Assembly (NCBI GenBank): GCA_001315925.1
Contig: BBBF01000009.1
Span: 1-48,295, forward strand
Source: Thermocladium modestius JCM 10088
Lineage (GTDB): Archaea; Thermoproteota; Thermoprotei; Thermoproteales; Thermocladiaceae
DNA length: 48,295 nt
Reading direction: 5' to 3'
Within the stretch, counting starts at the first letter, position 1. Each line of letters begins with the position of its first letter. The position numbers were made by a program, and so were the translations under genes. Positions 28,444-38,157 of this stretch are shown piece after piece. The notes beneath the pieces were generated by a model. That model made no database searches, was not told where the DNA came from, and saw nothing but the letters and a program-made list of their open reading frames with translations.

Positions 28444-29604
28444 CATAGGCGTGCTGGCGACGGCGAGGAAGTCGCCGTGGCGATTTGGCGACGATGTGTT
28501 CATCATGGAGAACGCCGCCGTCGCCGTTTCGCGGGGGGGCGAGGTTCTTGACGTGGGGGGGCCCTCCAGCGCGATTAGGAAAAGATACAGAGCGTCGCGC
28601 GTAATTGATGCCCGCAATAGATTAGTCACGCCTGCTTTGGTGGATGCGCACACGCACATGCTGTTCGCAGGCGATAGGAGCTGGGAGCTGAAGTTAAAGC
28701 TTGGGGGGGGAGTCACGTATGGCGAGATCCTGAGGAGGGGGGGCGGCGGTATATACAGCACCATAGAGTCCACGGAGGCTGCAAGCGATGAGGAATTAAT
28801 GCGGGGGGGCCTGGAGGATAGGGTGGGCGCAGCATAATGCATGGGGCTGGGGGGGCACTCGAGGTGAAGACAGGATACGCCGCGGCGCCCAGCGGCGAGG
28901 CCAGGCTGCTCAATATAATACGGCGCATCAAGTCAACGGCGAAGCTTGTGGATACGCTTCTCATGCACGTGCCGCCCAGGGGGGGAAGAGATAGGGAGGC
29001 GCACGTAGATGCAATGATCGAGGCGCTGCCTCAATTAATGCCGAGCTTCGTCGATGTGTTCTGCGATGACGGCGCGTTCACAGTGGATGAGAGCAAGCGA
29101 TTTCTCTCGGCGGCGGCTAGGTTGGGCATTGGGTTAAGGCTTCACGCCGATGAGCTGGCCAATATAGGGTGCAGCGAATTGATAGGCGAGCTGTCCCTCT
29201 CCTCAATTGACCACTTGCTCAAGACGCCGGGGGGATGTCATGGCCATGATAGCCAAGTCGAGGACGGCGGCCGTGCTGCTGCCGTGCACTGCGTTATCAA
29301 TGATGAGCGGCGAAAAGCCGCGAGTAGACGTGTTGAGGCGGGAAGGCGGCATACCCGCGTTGGGCACCGATTTTAGCCCCCCAACTCGTGGTGTCCAAGC
29401 ATGGAGGCGGCAATGGAGTTATCCACATATCTCTACGGCTTGACTCCGCTTGAAGCCTTAATGGCGGCGACCACTAACTCGGCCTATAGCCTTGGCCTTA
29501 AGGACGTCGGCGTGGTGGCGCCGGGAAGCCGCGCGTTGCTTGCCATCTGGAAGGTAAATGATATTGATTGGCTAACGTACTGGATGGGGGGGGTGGGAAG
29601 TTGA
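28415..29604 (+). CDS. hutI: Imidazolonepropionase HutI (frameshifted)
   Basis: An amidohydrolase that opens the imidazolone ring. Metal and substrate motifs: PALVDAHTHMLFAGDRSWEL (HxH), YGEILRRGGGIYSTI, ATTLEVKTGY-like EVKTGYAA, LRLHADELANIG, and ALGTDFSPNSWCPSMEAAME after frame correction. Breaks: 28802-28808 and 28848-28854 (MHGATTLEVKTGY expected), 29228-29234 (LLKTPRGDVMAMIAKS), 29376-29379. The start is a TTG at 28415 or GTG at 28421, overlapping hutH. The C-terminal end at 29604 is uncertain because a G8 run (29584-29591) precedes the stop; without it the frame would continue for some distance. It supplies formimidoylglutamate for HutG. Confidence 0.92.
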
Positions 29605-29754
29605 GCCTATTGGTGCTGGGCAGCATTGTCGTGGAGCCCAAAGCGGCATCCCCCAGCCACGTAAGTCAGTGCGCTCCCCAGAGAATCGCAGTTATTGACC
29701 TGTTCAACGGGAAGGTTTTAAAGCCGGTCGTGCAAGGCCTAAATGGCGTCTCCA

Positions 29755-31037
29755 TGTATGTTAAGAGGGAGTGGGATAGTCTCGGAGAAGTCATGATTCA
29801 CAGGCCCGGCATAGAGATGTTCTACGGCCTCCTACATCCCAAGTCGTTCCTATACGAGCGGGCGTTCAGCATGGATGAGGCCCTCTACGAGCATGAAGTG
29901 CTGGAGCACGCGTTGGAAAGGGAGGGGGGGGTGGCTGTTCATAGGGCCAAGAAGGTAATTGTGCAGAGGATAAAGTCCAGCCCCCGAGTTCAGGGAGAAG
30001 GTGGTGGAGAGGGTTAAGCGATTGGTGGAGTTCAGGGGGGGACGTCGATGACGATGCCTCAGAGTTCATCAATAACTTGTCAGCGTACGATCCGGAGTTC
30101 CTGTTCAACGTTCTAGTGCTGAGGCCCACGCTGATCCTCAAGAGGAGGCGGAGGTCGAGGTCCTATAGGGTGTACGTAGTCAACAGAATGCCCCCCCTGG
30201 CCAATATGTATTTCATGCGGGATCAACAATTGACAGTTCCCAACGGTATAATTCAGGGCCGCATGGCGCTTCCACAGAGGAGGGCGGAGACCCAGGTAAC
30301 GGAGCTAGCGTTCGAGGCCCTATCCATGCCATTGATATATAGAATATCCTCTCCCGGCGTATTGGAGGGCGGGGGGGATTACATGCCCATGGGGGGACTT
30401 CGCCGTGATTGGGTATGGACACAGATCCAATAGAAGCGGCATAATGCAAGCCATGGGCCTGCTCGGAGTGAAGGAGGTGGCGGTGGTCAGGTTGCCTCGG
30501 CATCCGCTGGTTCCCAGCAGGGATTCCATGCTGGACATGCACTTGGATACTTTCTTCAACGTGGCAGGCGATGGATTAGCCGTCGGCAACGTGGAGATGA
30601 TGCGGGATGCCTCAGTGGTGGTCTATGCCAATGAGGGGGGGGATGGATTCGTTGCCTTGGCTAAAACCAACCTGCTGGACTACATGAAGTCCAAGGGATT
30701 CAACATAATCCCAATAACATTCATGGAGCAGCTATCCTATGCCAGTAACTTCCTGACCATATCCGATAGGAAGATCGTGACGCCTAACGTGGAGATGAAC
30801 GCCTCCAAGGTGATCAACGCCTTGATGATGAAGACGGAAGCAAGCCCGGAGTACTCGAAGCTCTTCCAAGTGGCCAAGGCAGAGTATGGAAAGCTGAGGA
30901 CCGAGGGACATATATTCCCACATAAACCGGAACTTATAGAGGAGGGGGGGGTGGATTTCGTCCAAATAGACGTGAGCGAGCTCACCGGCGGTTACGGCGG
31001 GATTCACTGCATGACGTCAATAGTGAATCGTCATTGA
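29755..31037 (+). CDS. Arginine deiminase-family hydrolase in hut operon (frameshifted)
   Basis: Guanidino-group-modifying superfamily member, about 420 residues. N-terminus REWDSLGEVMIHRPGIEMFY, then NRMPPLANMYFMRDQQLTVP, RRAETQVTELAFEALSMPLI, SSPGVLEGGDYMPMGDFAVI (Glu-Gly-Asp substrate site), SMLDMHLDTFFNVAGDGLAV (catalytic His) and YGGIHCMTSIVN (catalytic Cys). All catalytic elements are present after frame correction. Breaks lie at C5 near 29982-29986, G7 at 30036-30042 and G6 at 30390-30395. Classical activity would be arginine to citrulline plus ammonia, but its place at the end of the hut operon raises the possibility that it hydrolyses the formimino group of formimidoylglutamate. The open frame extends upstream to 29568; the start is chosen from family length. 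Confidence 0.85.
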
Positions 31038-31075
31038 GGGAGAAGTATTAATCCCCCAACGCAGGTTTTCACCGC

Positions 31076-31855
31076 GTGGAGTTCGAGTCAATAATCAGGG
31101 AAATGGCGGAGGATCAAGTCCACGGCGCTTCCTGGTACTTCAAAAGGGCCGTTGATGCTGCGAGAGCGGCCGTGGGAATCATTGAGGTCGACCGCTTGGT
31201 CTCCGCGCTGAGATCGGTGAGGCCCGGCATGGCTAGCCTGGAGTTCGTGGCCACCGCCATAACCCGGTTTGGATTGAGTATGAATACCGTGGAGGCGCTG
31301 CGTAGGTACGGGGACTCAGCCGCACTGGCCTTGGCGGAGGCAGGACGTAGGATGAGAGTGGGGACTATGCTCACTATTAGTTACTCCAGCGCGGTGGCAT
31401 CGGCTTTCGGCCAATCAATCCGTTACGCGCTGGAGTCTAGGCCGGGCAGCGAGGCGGTGGAGCTGGCGAGGCGATTTCCCTGGATTCGCTTGGTTCCGGA
31501 CCTGGCCATGGCGCAATTCGCTGGGGAGGTCGACGGCATAGCCATGGGGGCGGACGGCATCTACTCCGGCGTTGTGCTTAACAAGGTGGGCTCCCTTCCC
31601 TTGGCCTTGGTGGCGAGGCGCTTGGGAAAGCCGCTTCTCGTGGTGGCTGAGTCATTTAAGGCGCTACCACGCGATGTAGATTGCGGCGGCATCCATAGCG
31701 TGGAGATAAATGGATTGAGAGTGAAGCTCTTCGACTGCGTTCCAAATGAGTTGGTGGATGAATTTATTACGGACGTGGGCGAGTTCAGGCCTGGACAGGG
31801 CCTGGCCAGCGACATTCATGAGGCTGCAATGAATGAATTAATGAAGTTCCTATAG
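31076..31855 (+). CDS. Translation initiation factor IF-2B/ribose-1,5-bisphosphate isomerase-like protein
   Basis: A 259-residue member of the eIF2B-alpha/MtnA superfamily. The family core is clear: MLTISYSSAVASAFGQSI, DGIAMGADGIYSGVVLNKVG, SLPLALVARRLGKPLLVVAE SFK region, and FDCVPNELVDEFITDVG near the C-terminus. Archaeal members act as ribose-1,5-bisphosphate isomerase in AMP breakdown or are of unknown role; the sequence here is shorter at the N-terminus than isomerases and lacks an obvious specific signature. GTG start 38 nt after the deiminase gene. It is intact and has no G/C run of six or more, unlike its neighbours. Confidence 0.8.
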   Translation: MEFESIIREMAEDQVHGASWYFKRAVDAARAAVGIIEVDRLVSALRSVRPGMASLEFVATAITRFGLSMNTVEALRRYGDSAALALAEAGRRMRVGTMLTISYSSAVASAFGQSIRYALESRPGSEAVELARRFPWIRLVPDLAMAQFAGEVDGIAMGADGIYSGVVLNKVGSLPLALVARRLGKPLLVVAESFKALPRDVDCGGIHSVEINGLRVKLFDCVPNELVDEFITDVGEFRPGQGLASDIHEAAMNELMKFL

Positions 31856-31959
31856 ATTATGCATGCCCTCCTCCATTTACCCAAAGATTGTTAAGGTTTC
31901 TCTGGAAGCATTCTGAAATGCCCGGGCAAAGGCCATTTAGCCAGCCGGGGCTAGAACCG

Positions 31960-32340
31960 TCATTCCTCCACCATCAGTCTGTATATAGCCAAGGGCTCGT
32001 CATCATACGCATCCACGTCTATGAAATACGCCTCCGATGATGATATGAGGAACCTCATCTCGCTGGCCGGCGCGTCGATCCTATCAGGCAGGCCATTGAT
32101 CCCCCCCAGCAGCCTGACCGCAACCACGCTTTCTCGCTTCCCCAGTAGATTGAATATCCTGTAATTGGATTTCACTGCGTCCTCGTACCTCTTTAGGAAG
32201 TCTTGATTGGATATTCTCGTCATGGAGACTATGACCCTATCCGCCAACCCCCCCAACATTCTGGGCGATACGGAGTCCAGCAGCACCAATCGTCCTCTTC
32301 CCTTAATTGATTTATCCTCGGCCTCCCTTATTAATGACAT
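31960..32340 (-). CDS. Hypothetical protein, 126 residues
   Basis: An unbroken minus-strand frame. The sequence starts MSLIREAEDKSIKGRGRLVL and contains RVIVSMTRISNQDFLKRYED, an alternation of strands and helices, then ESVVAVRLLGGINGLPDRID, ending EPLAIYRLMVEE. Two C7/G7 runs give extra Gly (MLGGLAD, RLLGGING). No motif or family is recognised. The ATG at 32340 faces the inverted-repeat element; the gene is convergent with the IF2B-like gene. Coding likelihood rests on length and on the amphipathic pattern. Confidence 0.55.
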   Translation of the reverse strand: MSLIREAEDKSIKGRGRLVLLDSVSPRMLGGLADRVIVSMTRISNQDFLKRYEDAVKSNYRIFNLLGKRESVVAVRLLGGINGLPDRIDAPASEMRFLISSSEAYFIDVDAYDDEPLAIYRLMVEE

Positions 32341-32395
32341 GGGTTTTATTCGCAGAGGTTGAAAATATAAAGATTAACATCAAAACCTAAAGATT

Positions 32396-32636
32396 GCCCC
32401 CCCCATGTAGCTCCGCGCCCTTTACTTGCCGGCGCCTTTGGGGGGGCTCCGGCTTTCAATGGCGTGGATTAGCACGGGTTTGGGCCTGAATAAACCTACT
32501 GCGCTGGGTTTAATTAGATTCTGTAAAGCGCTAATCAGTATTACATATAAATCACTATAATGATACAATTAAATGCAGAAAATGGGCGCGGAACCCAAAT
32601 CCCGCGCCAGTGAGCCGCGGAGCTACATGGGGGGGC
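32396..32636. repeat. 241-bp element bounded by 21-bp inverted repeats
   Basis: The left arm (32396-32417) reads G, a C8 run and ATGTAGCTCCGCG. The right arm (32616-32636) is its complement with a G7 run. Just inside each arm lies a hairpin: GCCGG..CCGGC on the left and GGCGCGG..CCGCGCC (32584-32608) on the right, each with a TTTGGG-like loop on one strand. No open frame of note lies between them. It resembles a MITE-like element or a pair of inverted copies of one short structured repeat. The remainder of 32341-32891 is AT-rich and serves as the ilvD promoter region. Confidence 0.6.
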
Positions 32637-32891
32637 TGTATACCCTTGAGCCAGCAATGAATATATTCGTATCGATCACAATAACTTACATTAATGCCTG
32701 GACTTGAAACGCTAAATAATCCCGTCCCGCACTAAAGGGCTAGGTTATAAACATAAATCATCCAATCAGGAGGCCCCCCCGCAACTACAGGACGCCCGCA
32801 AGATCTTTTGTTATATTTATTATCTTAATATTTACATAACAATCAATTAGCTCGTAGATATATTTAATAATCGATCAGCGTATTAAATGGA

Positions 32892-34609
32892 ATGCGAGTG
32901 GAAATTAAGCACAGGAGCAAGGTAGTTACAGAGGGGGTTGCAAGGGCCCCCCACATAGAAGCCTATTCAAGGCCGCCGGGTTCTCCGATGAGGACCTGGC
33001 GAAGCCTCTAATAGCGATTGCGAATTCATGGAATGAGATAGTGCCCGGCCATATACATCTAAATGAATTGGCGATCCACGTCAGGGCTGGAGTTAAGGAG
33101 GGGGGGAGGCACTCCTATGGAGTTCAATACTATTGCGATAGATGATGGAATAGCAATGGGTCATGAAGGAATGAAGGCCTCCCTCATCAGCAGGGAGGTG
33201 ATAGCGGACTCCGTCGAATTGATGGTGATGGCCCACGGCTTTGACGCAGTGGCCCTCCTCGCTAGCTGCGACAAGATAGAGCCAGGCATGTTAATGGCAG
33301 CCGCCAGGCTTAACATCCCGGCCATATTCATAAACGGCGGTCCAATGCTGACCGGGTCGCTGGGCGACCGCATGTTGTCGCTCGGCGATGTCTTCGAGGC
33401 CGTCGGCGCGTACTTCTCCGGCAAGATAACGGCGGAGGATTTAAGGCTAATAGAGAACGCCGCATGCCCCGGCGCTGGTTCCTGTGCTGGACTTTACACG
33501 GCTAATACCATGGCAATACTAGCGGAGGCGATGGGTATGTCACTGCCTGGGAGCTCCACTATACCGGCGGTGGATGCCAGGAGGAGGGTCGTGGCCGAGG
33601 CATCGGGCCAAGCCTTGATGAAGCTGCTAGAGGCTGGAATAAGGCCGAGAGACGTGATGACGTACGACGCGTTCAGAAACGCCATAGCGGTCGATGCTGC
33701 AATGGGCGGTTCAACCAATGCTGTCCTCCACCTCCTCGCCATAGCCAACGAGGCGGGCGTGAAGCTGACCTTAGATGACTTCGATGAAGTATACTCGAAG
33801 ACGCCGTACATAGCCGATCTCCTGCCCGGGGTCGATACGCTGTATGGCAGTTGGACAGGATTGGGGGGTCTCCCATTGGTGCTCCGCAAGTTGGGTAGGA
33901 GGGGATTAGTGAATCTGGACGCTTTGACCGTGACGGGGGGGGAATCCATGGGGAAGAACTTGGACAAGACGTGGCCATGGTCGCTGCCGTTAATTGATCG
34001 CGGGGGGGATATAATCAAGGACTTGGATAACCCCCCCATCCTATCTACAGGCGGCGTGGCGATATTGAGGGGGGGAAACCTGGCTCCAGAGGGGGGGGCC
34101 GTGGTGAAGGTGGCCGGCGTCAAGAAGCTCAGGCACGAGGGGGGGCCGGCCAGGGTCTTCAATGACGAGGAGTCGGCTTTCAACGCAGTGACTCAGGGCA
34201 AGATAAGGCCGGGCGACGTCGTGGTAATAAGGTACGTCGGGCCTCGCGGCGCGCCTGGCATGCCTGAAATGCTGGCCGTAACATCAGCCATAGTCGGAGC
34301 TGGGTTAAGGGATGAGGTGTCGCTGATAACCGATGGGAGGTTCAGCGGAGCGACGAGGGGGGGATTAATGGTGGGGGGGCACGTCGCGCCCGAGGCAGCT
34401 GTTGGGGGGGACCCATAGCTGCTCTAAGCGATGGAGATATGATAACCATCGATGCCATCAACAAGTCTCTCTCCGTCGCATTGAGCGAGACCGAAATAAA
34501 GGATAGGCTAGAGGATTGGTCGCCGCCAGAGCCCAAATACGCATCTGGGGCATTGTCGCGGTACGCTAAGCTGGTGGCATCAGCGGCCAGAGGCGCAGTG
34601 CTGGATTGA
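32892..34609 (+). CDS. ilvD: Dihydroxy-acid dehydratase IlvD (frameshifted)
   Basis: Fe-S dehydratase of valine/isoleucine synthesis, about 560 residues. Landmarks: [66 protein letters not shown] and [16 protein letters not shown] (cluster Cys), [39 protein letters not shown]. Breaks: C6 near 32948-32953 ([12 protein letters not shown] needs four), G7 near 33101-33107 (before GGTPMEF) and G7/G6 runs 34357-34407. Between 33832 and 33862 the printed frame gives an unnatural sequence, while the next frame gives [10 protein letters not shown], matching the family; two compensating run errors hide there. The ATG at 32892 has TATTTAATAA about 30 nt upstream. Confidence 0.93.
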
Positions 34610-34812
34610 ATCCGTTAAAAGGATTGCTCCAGATTGCGGAGGAAAACGGTAAAATGACCAATGAGGCTGGGCGTTAGCCCACAGAAGCCGGACAAGTAGA
34701 TGACCTTCAACCCTCCCCCTTGGCTTAACCTAGGCTGTTCGCAGGGACTCACTTACTATCTCTATAACGCGTAATGTCCTTATAAAATAGTGATAAAACG
34801 AACGGCAAGCCT

Positions 34813-34949
34813 CGCCTTTTAAGGCGTGGTAAGGATTTTCAAGCAGGTATTCGCAACCCTCTTCACCCCCCCTCCCTTTCGGCTCTCTAAGGATGGGGGG
34901 GAGCGGAGCCGACTACCCCCGCAATGCCGAGGGAGGGGGGGGAGGTCAG
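34813..34949 (+). mobile_element. IS605-like right-end fragment with hairpin
   Basis: GAGCGGAGCCGACTACCCCC and GCAATGCCGAGGGAGG (34901-34936) followed by GGAGGTCAG resembles the IS605-type end after the TnpB remnant and, in inverted orientation, 16331-16376. A perfect hairpin CGCCTT-TT-AAGGCG lies at 34813-34826. No TnpB coding sequence remains. The rest of 34610-35091 shows no gene. Confidence 0.4.
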
Positions 34950-35091
34950 ACCATTCCTATCCGCTATTCAGATAGCTGTGAGGACTTTCACAAAGACAAG
35001 CTAACTTTGCTCGACTCGCTTTAAAAATGGAATAAAAATGAGCTAAAAAAAAGTCGAGTGAAAAGCAAAACTTAATAAGTATGGGCTGAAA

Positions 35092-36313
35092 TCATACTGC
35101 CCTCACCTCGGCCACGGTCCTTGGCCTTAGCATTAATTCCCAGGCAAATAATATAGTAGTCACCGCCGCGAATACCCACAGAGTCATTGTGAACCCGACT
35201 ACTGAGAACATGTAGCCACCAGCGGCATTAGGACTGACATTATCATCATTATGGAGCTGAAGAATGACGTTGACGACGCTATCTCCTCGCGCTTGAATGA
35301 GGTGTTAGCTATCTGTAGCCCGAGGGTCCAGGTTAATCCATCCGGTATGCCTGCTATCAGGAATGCTAGGACAAAGAAGATCCATGAAACCATGCTTAGC
35401 GCCAGGAATACCGAGGCCAGTAGGGCTATAGTGACTGCGGCGATCATGTAAGGTCTCCTGTTCATTATTGGTGACTTGAACCTGATCACCAACCTCGTCA
35501 ACACATCGCCAATGAACATGGCGGCGAATAGGTAGTAGACCTCGTTTGCTGAGAAGCCTAGAGCGCTTCCTAGCTCGTAGCCGAAGGAGAATATTATGAA
35601 GAATGGTATCGTATAGGCCAACGCCGCTATCACTGCCCAATTGAACTCCAGGTTCTTGAATAGGGATGTTATGCTCGCATGGCCGCTATGGTCCTTGGCC
35701 TCCACGTACTTCAACGCATACCTCCCACTCATCGCTGCAACGAATGGTATAGCTATGAAGGCCATTATTGCGAATAATGCGAATAAGGTCTTTATCCCAA
35801 GGCCAAGCAAGTAACCCGTGGTGAGCGGGGCTATAATAAGCGCCAGCGCAACCCAGAATGAGAATGCCGCCTGCTCCACCTGCCTCCTTGCCTGCTCCAC
35901 CGAGGCCATACCTGACATTGTCATGAAGGAATCCATGACCACGCCAGTTATAAGACCGTCAATAGTCATCAGGGTGTAAACCTCGGCATAACCCCCCCTC
36001 ACCACTATGTACAGTGGCATTGTTACTCCAAGAAGAGTCAACTCTATTATCTCAGCCATCCTTAGTTGGCTCGGCCTTATCCTATGCATTATGAACGCTG
36101 ATGCCGCGAAAGTCAGTGTGAAGAGCGCAAAGCCTATACCGACCTCGAATGAGTTCATGCCAAAGGTACCCCCCCCAAGTAGCCTATTGATGTTTGATAG
36201 AACTGGAGTAGATACCTTCCTAGGAACGCTGCCACTATTATTAGCCACTCAGCCCCCCCGCTTATTACTCCGAAGTCCAGCCCGATTTTTCTCCATTTAT
36301 TTTGTTGTGTCAT
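35092..36313 (-). CDS. MFS efflux-type transporter, TetR-controlled (frameshifted)
   Basis: A 12-helix permease of about 405 residues. The start is the ATG at 36313 (MTQQNKWRKIGLDFGVISGG), from which a run of eight C (36171-36178) shifts the frame to GTFGMNSFEVGIGFALFTLT. The middle is unbroken, with RYALKYVEAKDHSGHASITS as the central loop. Near the end, CC at 35216-35217 where CCC is expected breaks VGGYMFSVVGFTMTLWVFAA, and the protein ends RPRTVAEVRAV at 35092. It is divergent from a TetR repressor with shared operators, so drug or toxic-metabolite export is the likely job. The coding region has few long G/C runs compared with neighbours. Confidence 0.82.
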
Positions 36314-36320
36314 ATTGGTC

Positions 36321-36394
36321 GACTAACCAGCCAGTCAGTTAGTTTATAAATATTTCTGACCAGTCAGTTTAATATAACCGTCTAGTCAGTAAGT
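36321..36394. promoter_or_regulatory. Divergent promoter with three TetR-type operator sites
   Basis: Site 1 (36322-36341) is CTAACCAGCCAGTCAGTTAG, an imperfect dyad between the MFS TATA box (TTTATAAAT, 36343-36351) and the MFS start. Site 2 (36356-36367) is CTGACCAGTCAG, a palindrome with one mismatched centre. Site 3 (36380-36393) is GTCTAGTCAGTAAG beside the tetR TATA box (GTTATTTAAAT, 36393-36403). All share the AGTCAG core. The layout fits repression of both genes by the adjacent regulator. Confidence 0.7.
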
Positions 36395-36434
36395 TATTTA
36401 AATCGCAATTTACAGAATAATCTAGAGAAAAACC

Positions 36435-37019
36435 ATGAGAAACAAGATAGGAAGAAGGGAAAAAACAATGAATATAGTCAATGCAGCCATTAAGGTCTTT
36501 GCAGAGAAGGGATTTGATGCTGCCTCAATGGATGAGGTGGCAAAGGCATGCGGCGTGAGCAAGGGCACATTATTCCTATACTTCAAGAATAAGGATGAAT
36601 TGATACAAAGCGTTGCGCTTCTCTCCGCACCCTATGATGTGATAAACGACGCTTTAAAGAGAGATTACAATAATGCACGGGAGCTACTTATGTATTTCGG
36701 CATGAGATTTATGGAGAAGTACTCAAACGAGGATTTGAGGTCGCTGCTAATGCTAACTATGGCCTATAAGGACAGATATGAGAGAGTTAAGGAGAGGTTG
36801 CGAGAGACCTGCATGAGTAAGATGGATGAGATGTTCAAGAGAATTGAGACTCTCACGGGACGCCCAATGCCGGTCTCGCTTAAGAAGGCCTTCTTTGGAG
36901 CATTAATGTGTTACGCGATTTGGTGGGACGAGAACGAGGTGGAGCCCAGGAAATTCGTTGAGGAGTTAGTCGATGGATTACTAAGTGCGACAAATTCAAC
37001 TACACGGAATATAAGTTAA
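36435..37019 (+). CDS. TetR-family transcriptional regulator
   Basis: A 194-residue repressor, intact. The N-terminal helix-turn-helix is classical: IVNAAIKVFAEKGFDAASMD, EVAKACGVSKGTLFLYFKNK, DELIQSVALL. The C-terminal ligand domain is helical, with ETLTGRPMPVSLKKAFFGAL and MCYAIWWDE. The ATG at 36435 follows the operator region by about 40 nt. Codon use is more AT-rich than in most neighbours and G/C runs are absent, so the TetR/MFS pair may have been acquired separately. Ligand unknown. Confidence 0.92.
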   Translation: MRNKIGRREKTMNIVNAAIKVFAEKGFDAASMDEVAKACGVSKGTLFLYFKNKDELIQSVALLSAPYDVINDALKRDYNNARELLMYFGMRFMEKYSNEDLRSLLMLTMAYKDRYERVKERLRETCMSKMDEMFKRIETLTGRPMPVSLKKAFFGALMCYAIWWDENEVEPRKFVEELVDGLLSATNSTTRNIS

Positions 37020-37069
37020 TAATTGAACATTATCAAAATGCATATAAGTAAAAACGCAATTCTTTGATA

Positions 37070-37528
37070 ATGAGCGGCGGAAAAACCGGCGAGAGAACCC
37101 AAGGCAAGGTGCCATTCTACTTCAAGTCATTTGATAAGACCATCGGCGTGGCCAGCAATATGGAGGAATTAAGAAGCGAATTCAAGAGGCTTTTAGACGT
37201 CGATCCGAAGAGCCTTGAGTATCACCTCAAGGAGGGGGGGCACATAGTACAATGGCTCGCGTACATAGGCGAGAATGAGCTCTCAAAGAGGCTAATTGAC
37301 GTCAGCGACCCAAGGAAGGCCTATGAAATAATAAATGATTACCTCTCATCGAGGAAAAGAATGAATGCGCAGGAGGAGAGGGGGGGACCAGCCATGAAAC
37401 CGCATAGAAAACCTCATGAAAAACCTTGGCATAGAGAGGGGGGGATACGGTACCCAATGATCGACGCCCGCGTGGATTTAAGTCCAAGCAGTGAAGCAAA
37501 CATCAATAATGTATTAGGTAATGATTAA
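37070..37528 (+). CDS. DUF5752-like protein
   Basis: The N-terminal 75 residues match the pattern of the archaeal DUF5752 domain: VPFYFKSFDKTIGVASNMEE, LRSEFKRLLDVDPKSLEYHL, then an invariant-looking acid/aromatic stretch (HIVQWLAYIGENELSKRL). A basic, His/Pro-rich tail follows (MKPHRKPHEKPWHREGG). The ATG at 37070 is 20-27 nt after a CATATAAG box. The function of the domain is unknown. Three G7 runs encode Gly pairs without breaking the frame. Confidence 0.65.
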   Translation: MSGGKTGERTQGKVPFYFKSFDKTIGVASNMEELRSEFKRLLDVDPKSLEYHLKEGGHIVQWLAYIGENELSKRLIDVSDPRKAYEIINDYLSSRKRMNAQEERGGPAMKPHRKPHEKPWHREGGIRYPMIDARVDLSPSSEANINNVLGND

Positions 37529-37721
37529 TATTCGACCCTACGCTAATTCGGAAGGACCTCACCGTTCATGGATCATCACTAATCACTAGAAGATCGTTTA
37601 TTCCGGCATTATTGAGATAAATCATTCCATTACCAAAGGGCTGATGGGGGGGATAATAGACAGAAACGAGAGCGCTTAAGCTAGCTATTCTGGCCAATGG
37701 TCGGCGAGGCTTGTTTTGCCA

Positions 37722-38132
37722 TCAATGACAAGTACCAACTTGATCTTCGCATATCTTCTTTATCAGCGAAGATGGTAACTCCATCACTAGATTCGGGTTC
37801 CTCCTAAGCCTCTCCTCAAGTTCCCTTCTCACTACGCCCGAATCCACGAGGTCTCGTGCAGGCTTCTTAAGCTCGGAGGGGCTTGGAAACGTTATTGCAT
37901 CCCAGAGACAAGCCACTTGACAGTTATTGCACCCAACCATGCAATTATTCGGGTATAGAACAATGGCTTTCCTCTTAGTCTCATCGTATCCAAACACATT
38001 CCTTCTCTCGGAGCACTGCACCACGCATAAACCACACCCAACGCATTTATCCTCATCTATCGCTGGACCCCCCCACTCTATGGCGGCCCTCTCAATTCCA
38101 TGCCACTTGCTGAGGTCTGAACACATGATCAC
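37722..38132 (-). CDS. Di-cluster [4Fe-4S] ferredoxin-like protein
   Basis: Two cluster-binding motifs: CVGCGLCVVQC with a following Cys-rich CMVGCNNCQVACLW, the spacing of 2[4Fe-4S] electron carriers. The N-terminus is WHGIERAAIEWGGPAIDEDK, and the C-terminal 50 residues (ELKKPARDLVDSG, RRELEERLRRNPNLVMELPS) are helical and basic. It is paralogous to the gene at 38158 and lies about 26 nt downstream of it, so they form an operon. ATG at 38126 or GTG at 38132. The electron donor or acceptor is unknown; no oxidoreductase adjoins. Confidence 0.85.
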   Translation of the reverse strand: MIMCSDLSKWHGIERAAIEWGGPAIDEDKCVGCGLCVVQCSERRNVFGYDETKRKAIVLYPNNCMVGCNNCQVACLWDAITFPSPSELKKPARDLVDSGVVRRELEERLRRNPNLVMELPSSLIKKICEDQVGTCH

Positions 38133-38157
38133 TGCCTCATCTCGTGTAGACCCTCAC

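Noticed and set aside
32581..32612. Hairpin GGCGCGG/CCGCGCC as a tRNA T-arm
   Set aside because: The loop and flanks do not fit the T-loop consensus and no acceptor stem pairs.
33494..34183. Long minus-strand frame antisense to ilvD
   Set aside because: Ser/Pro-rich translation with no motif, opposite a clearly conserved gene; a GC-driven shadow.
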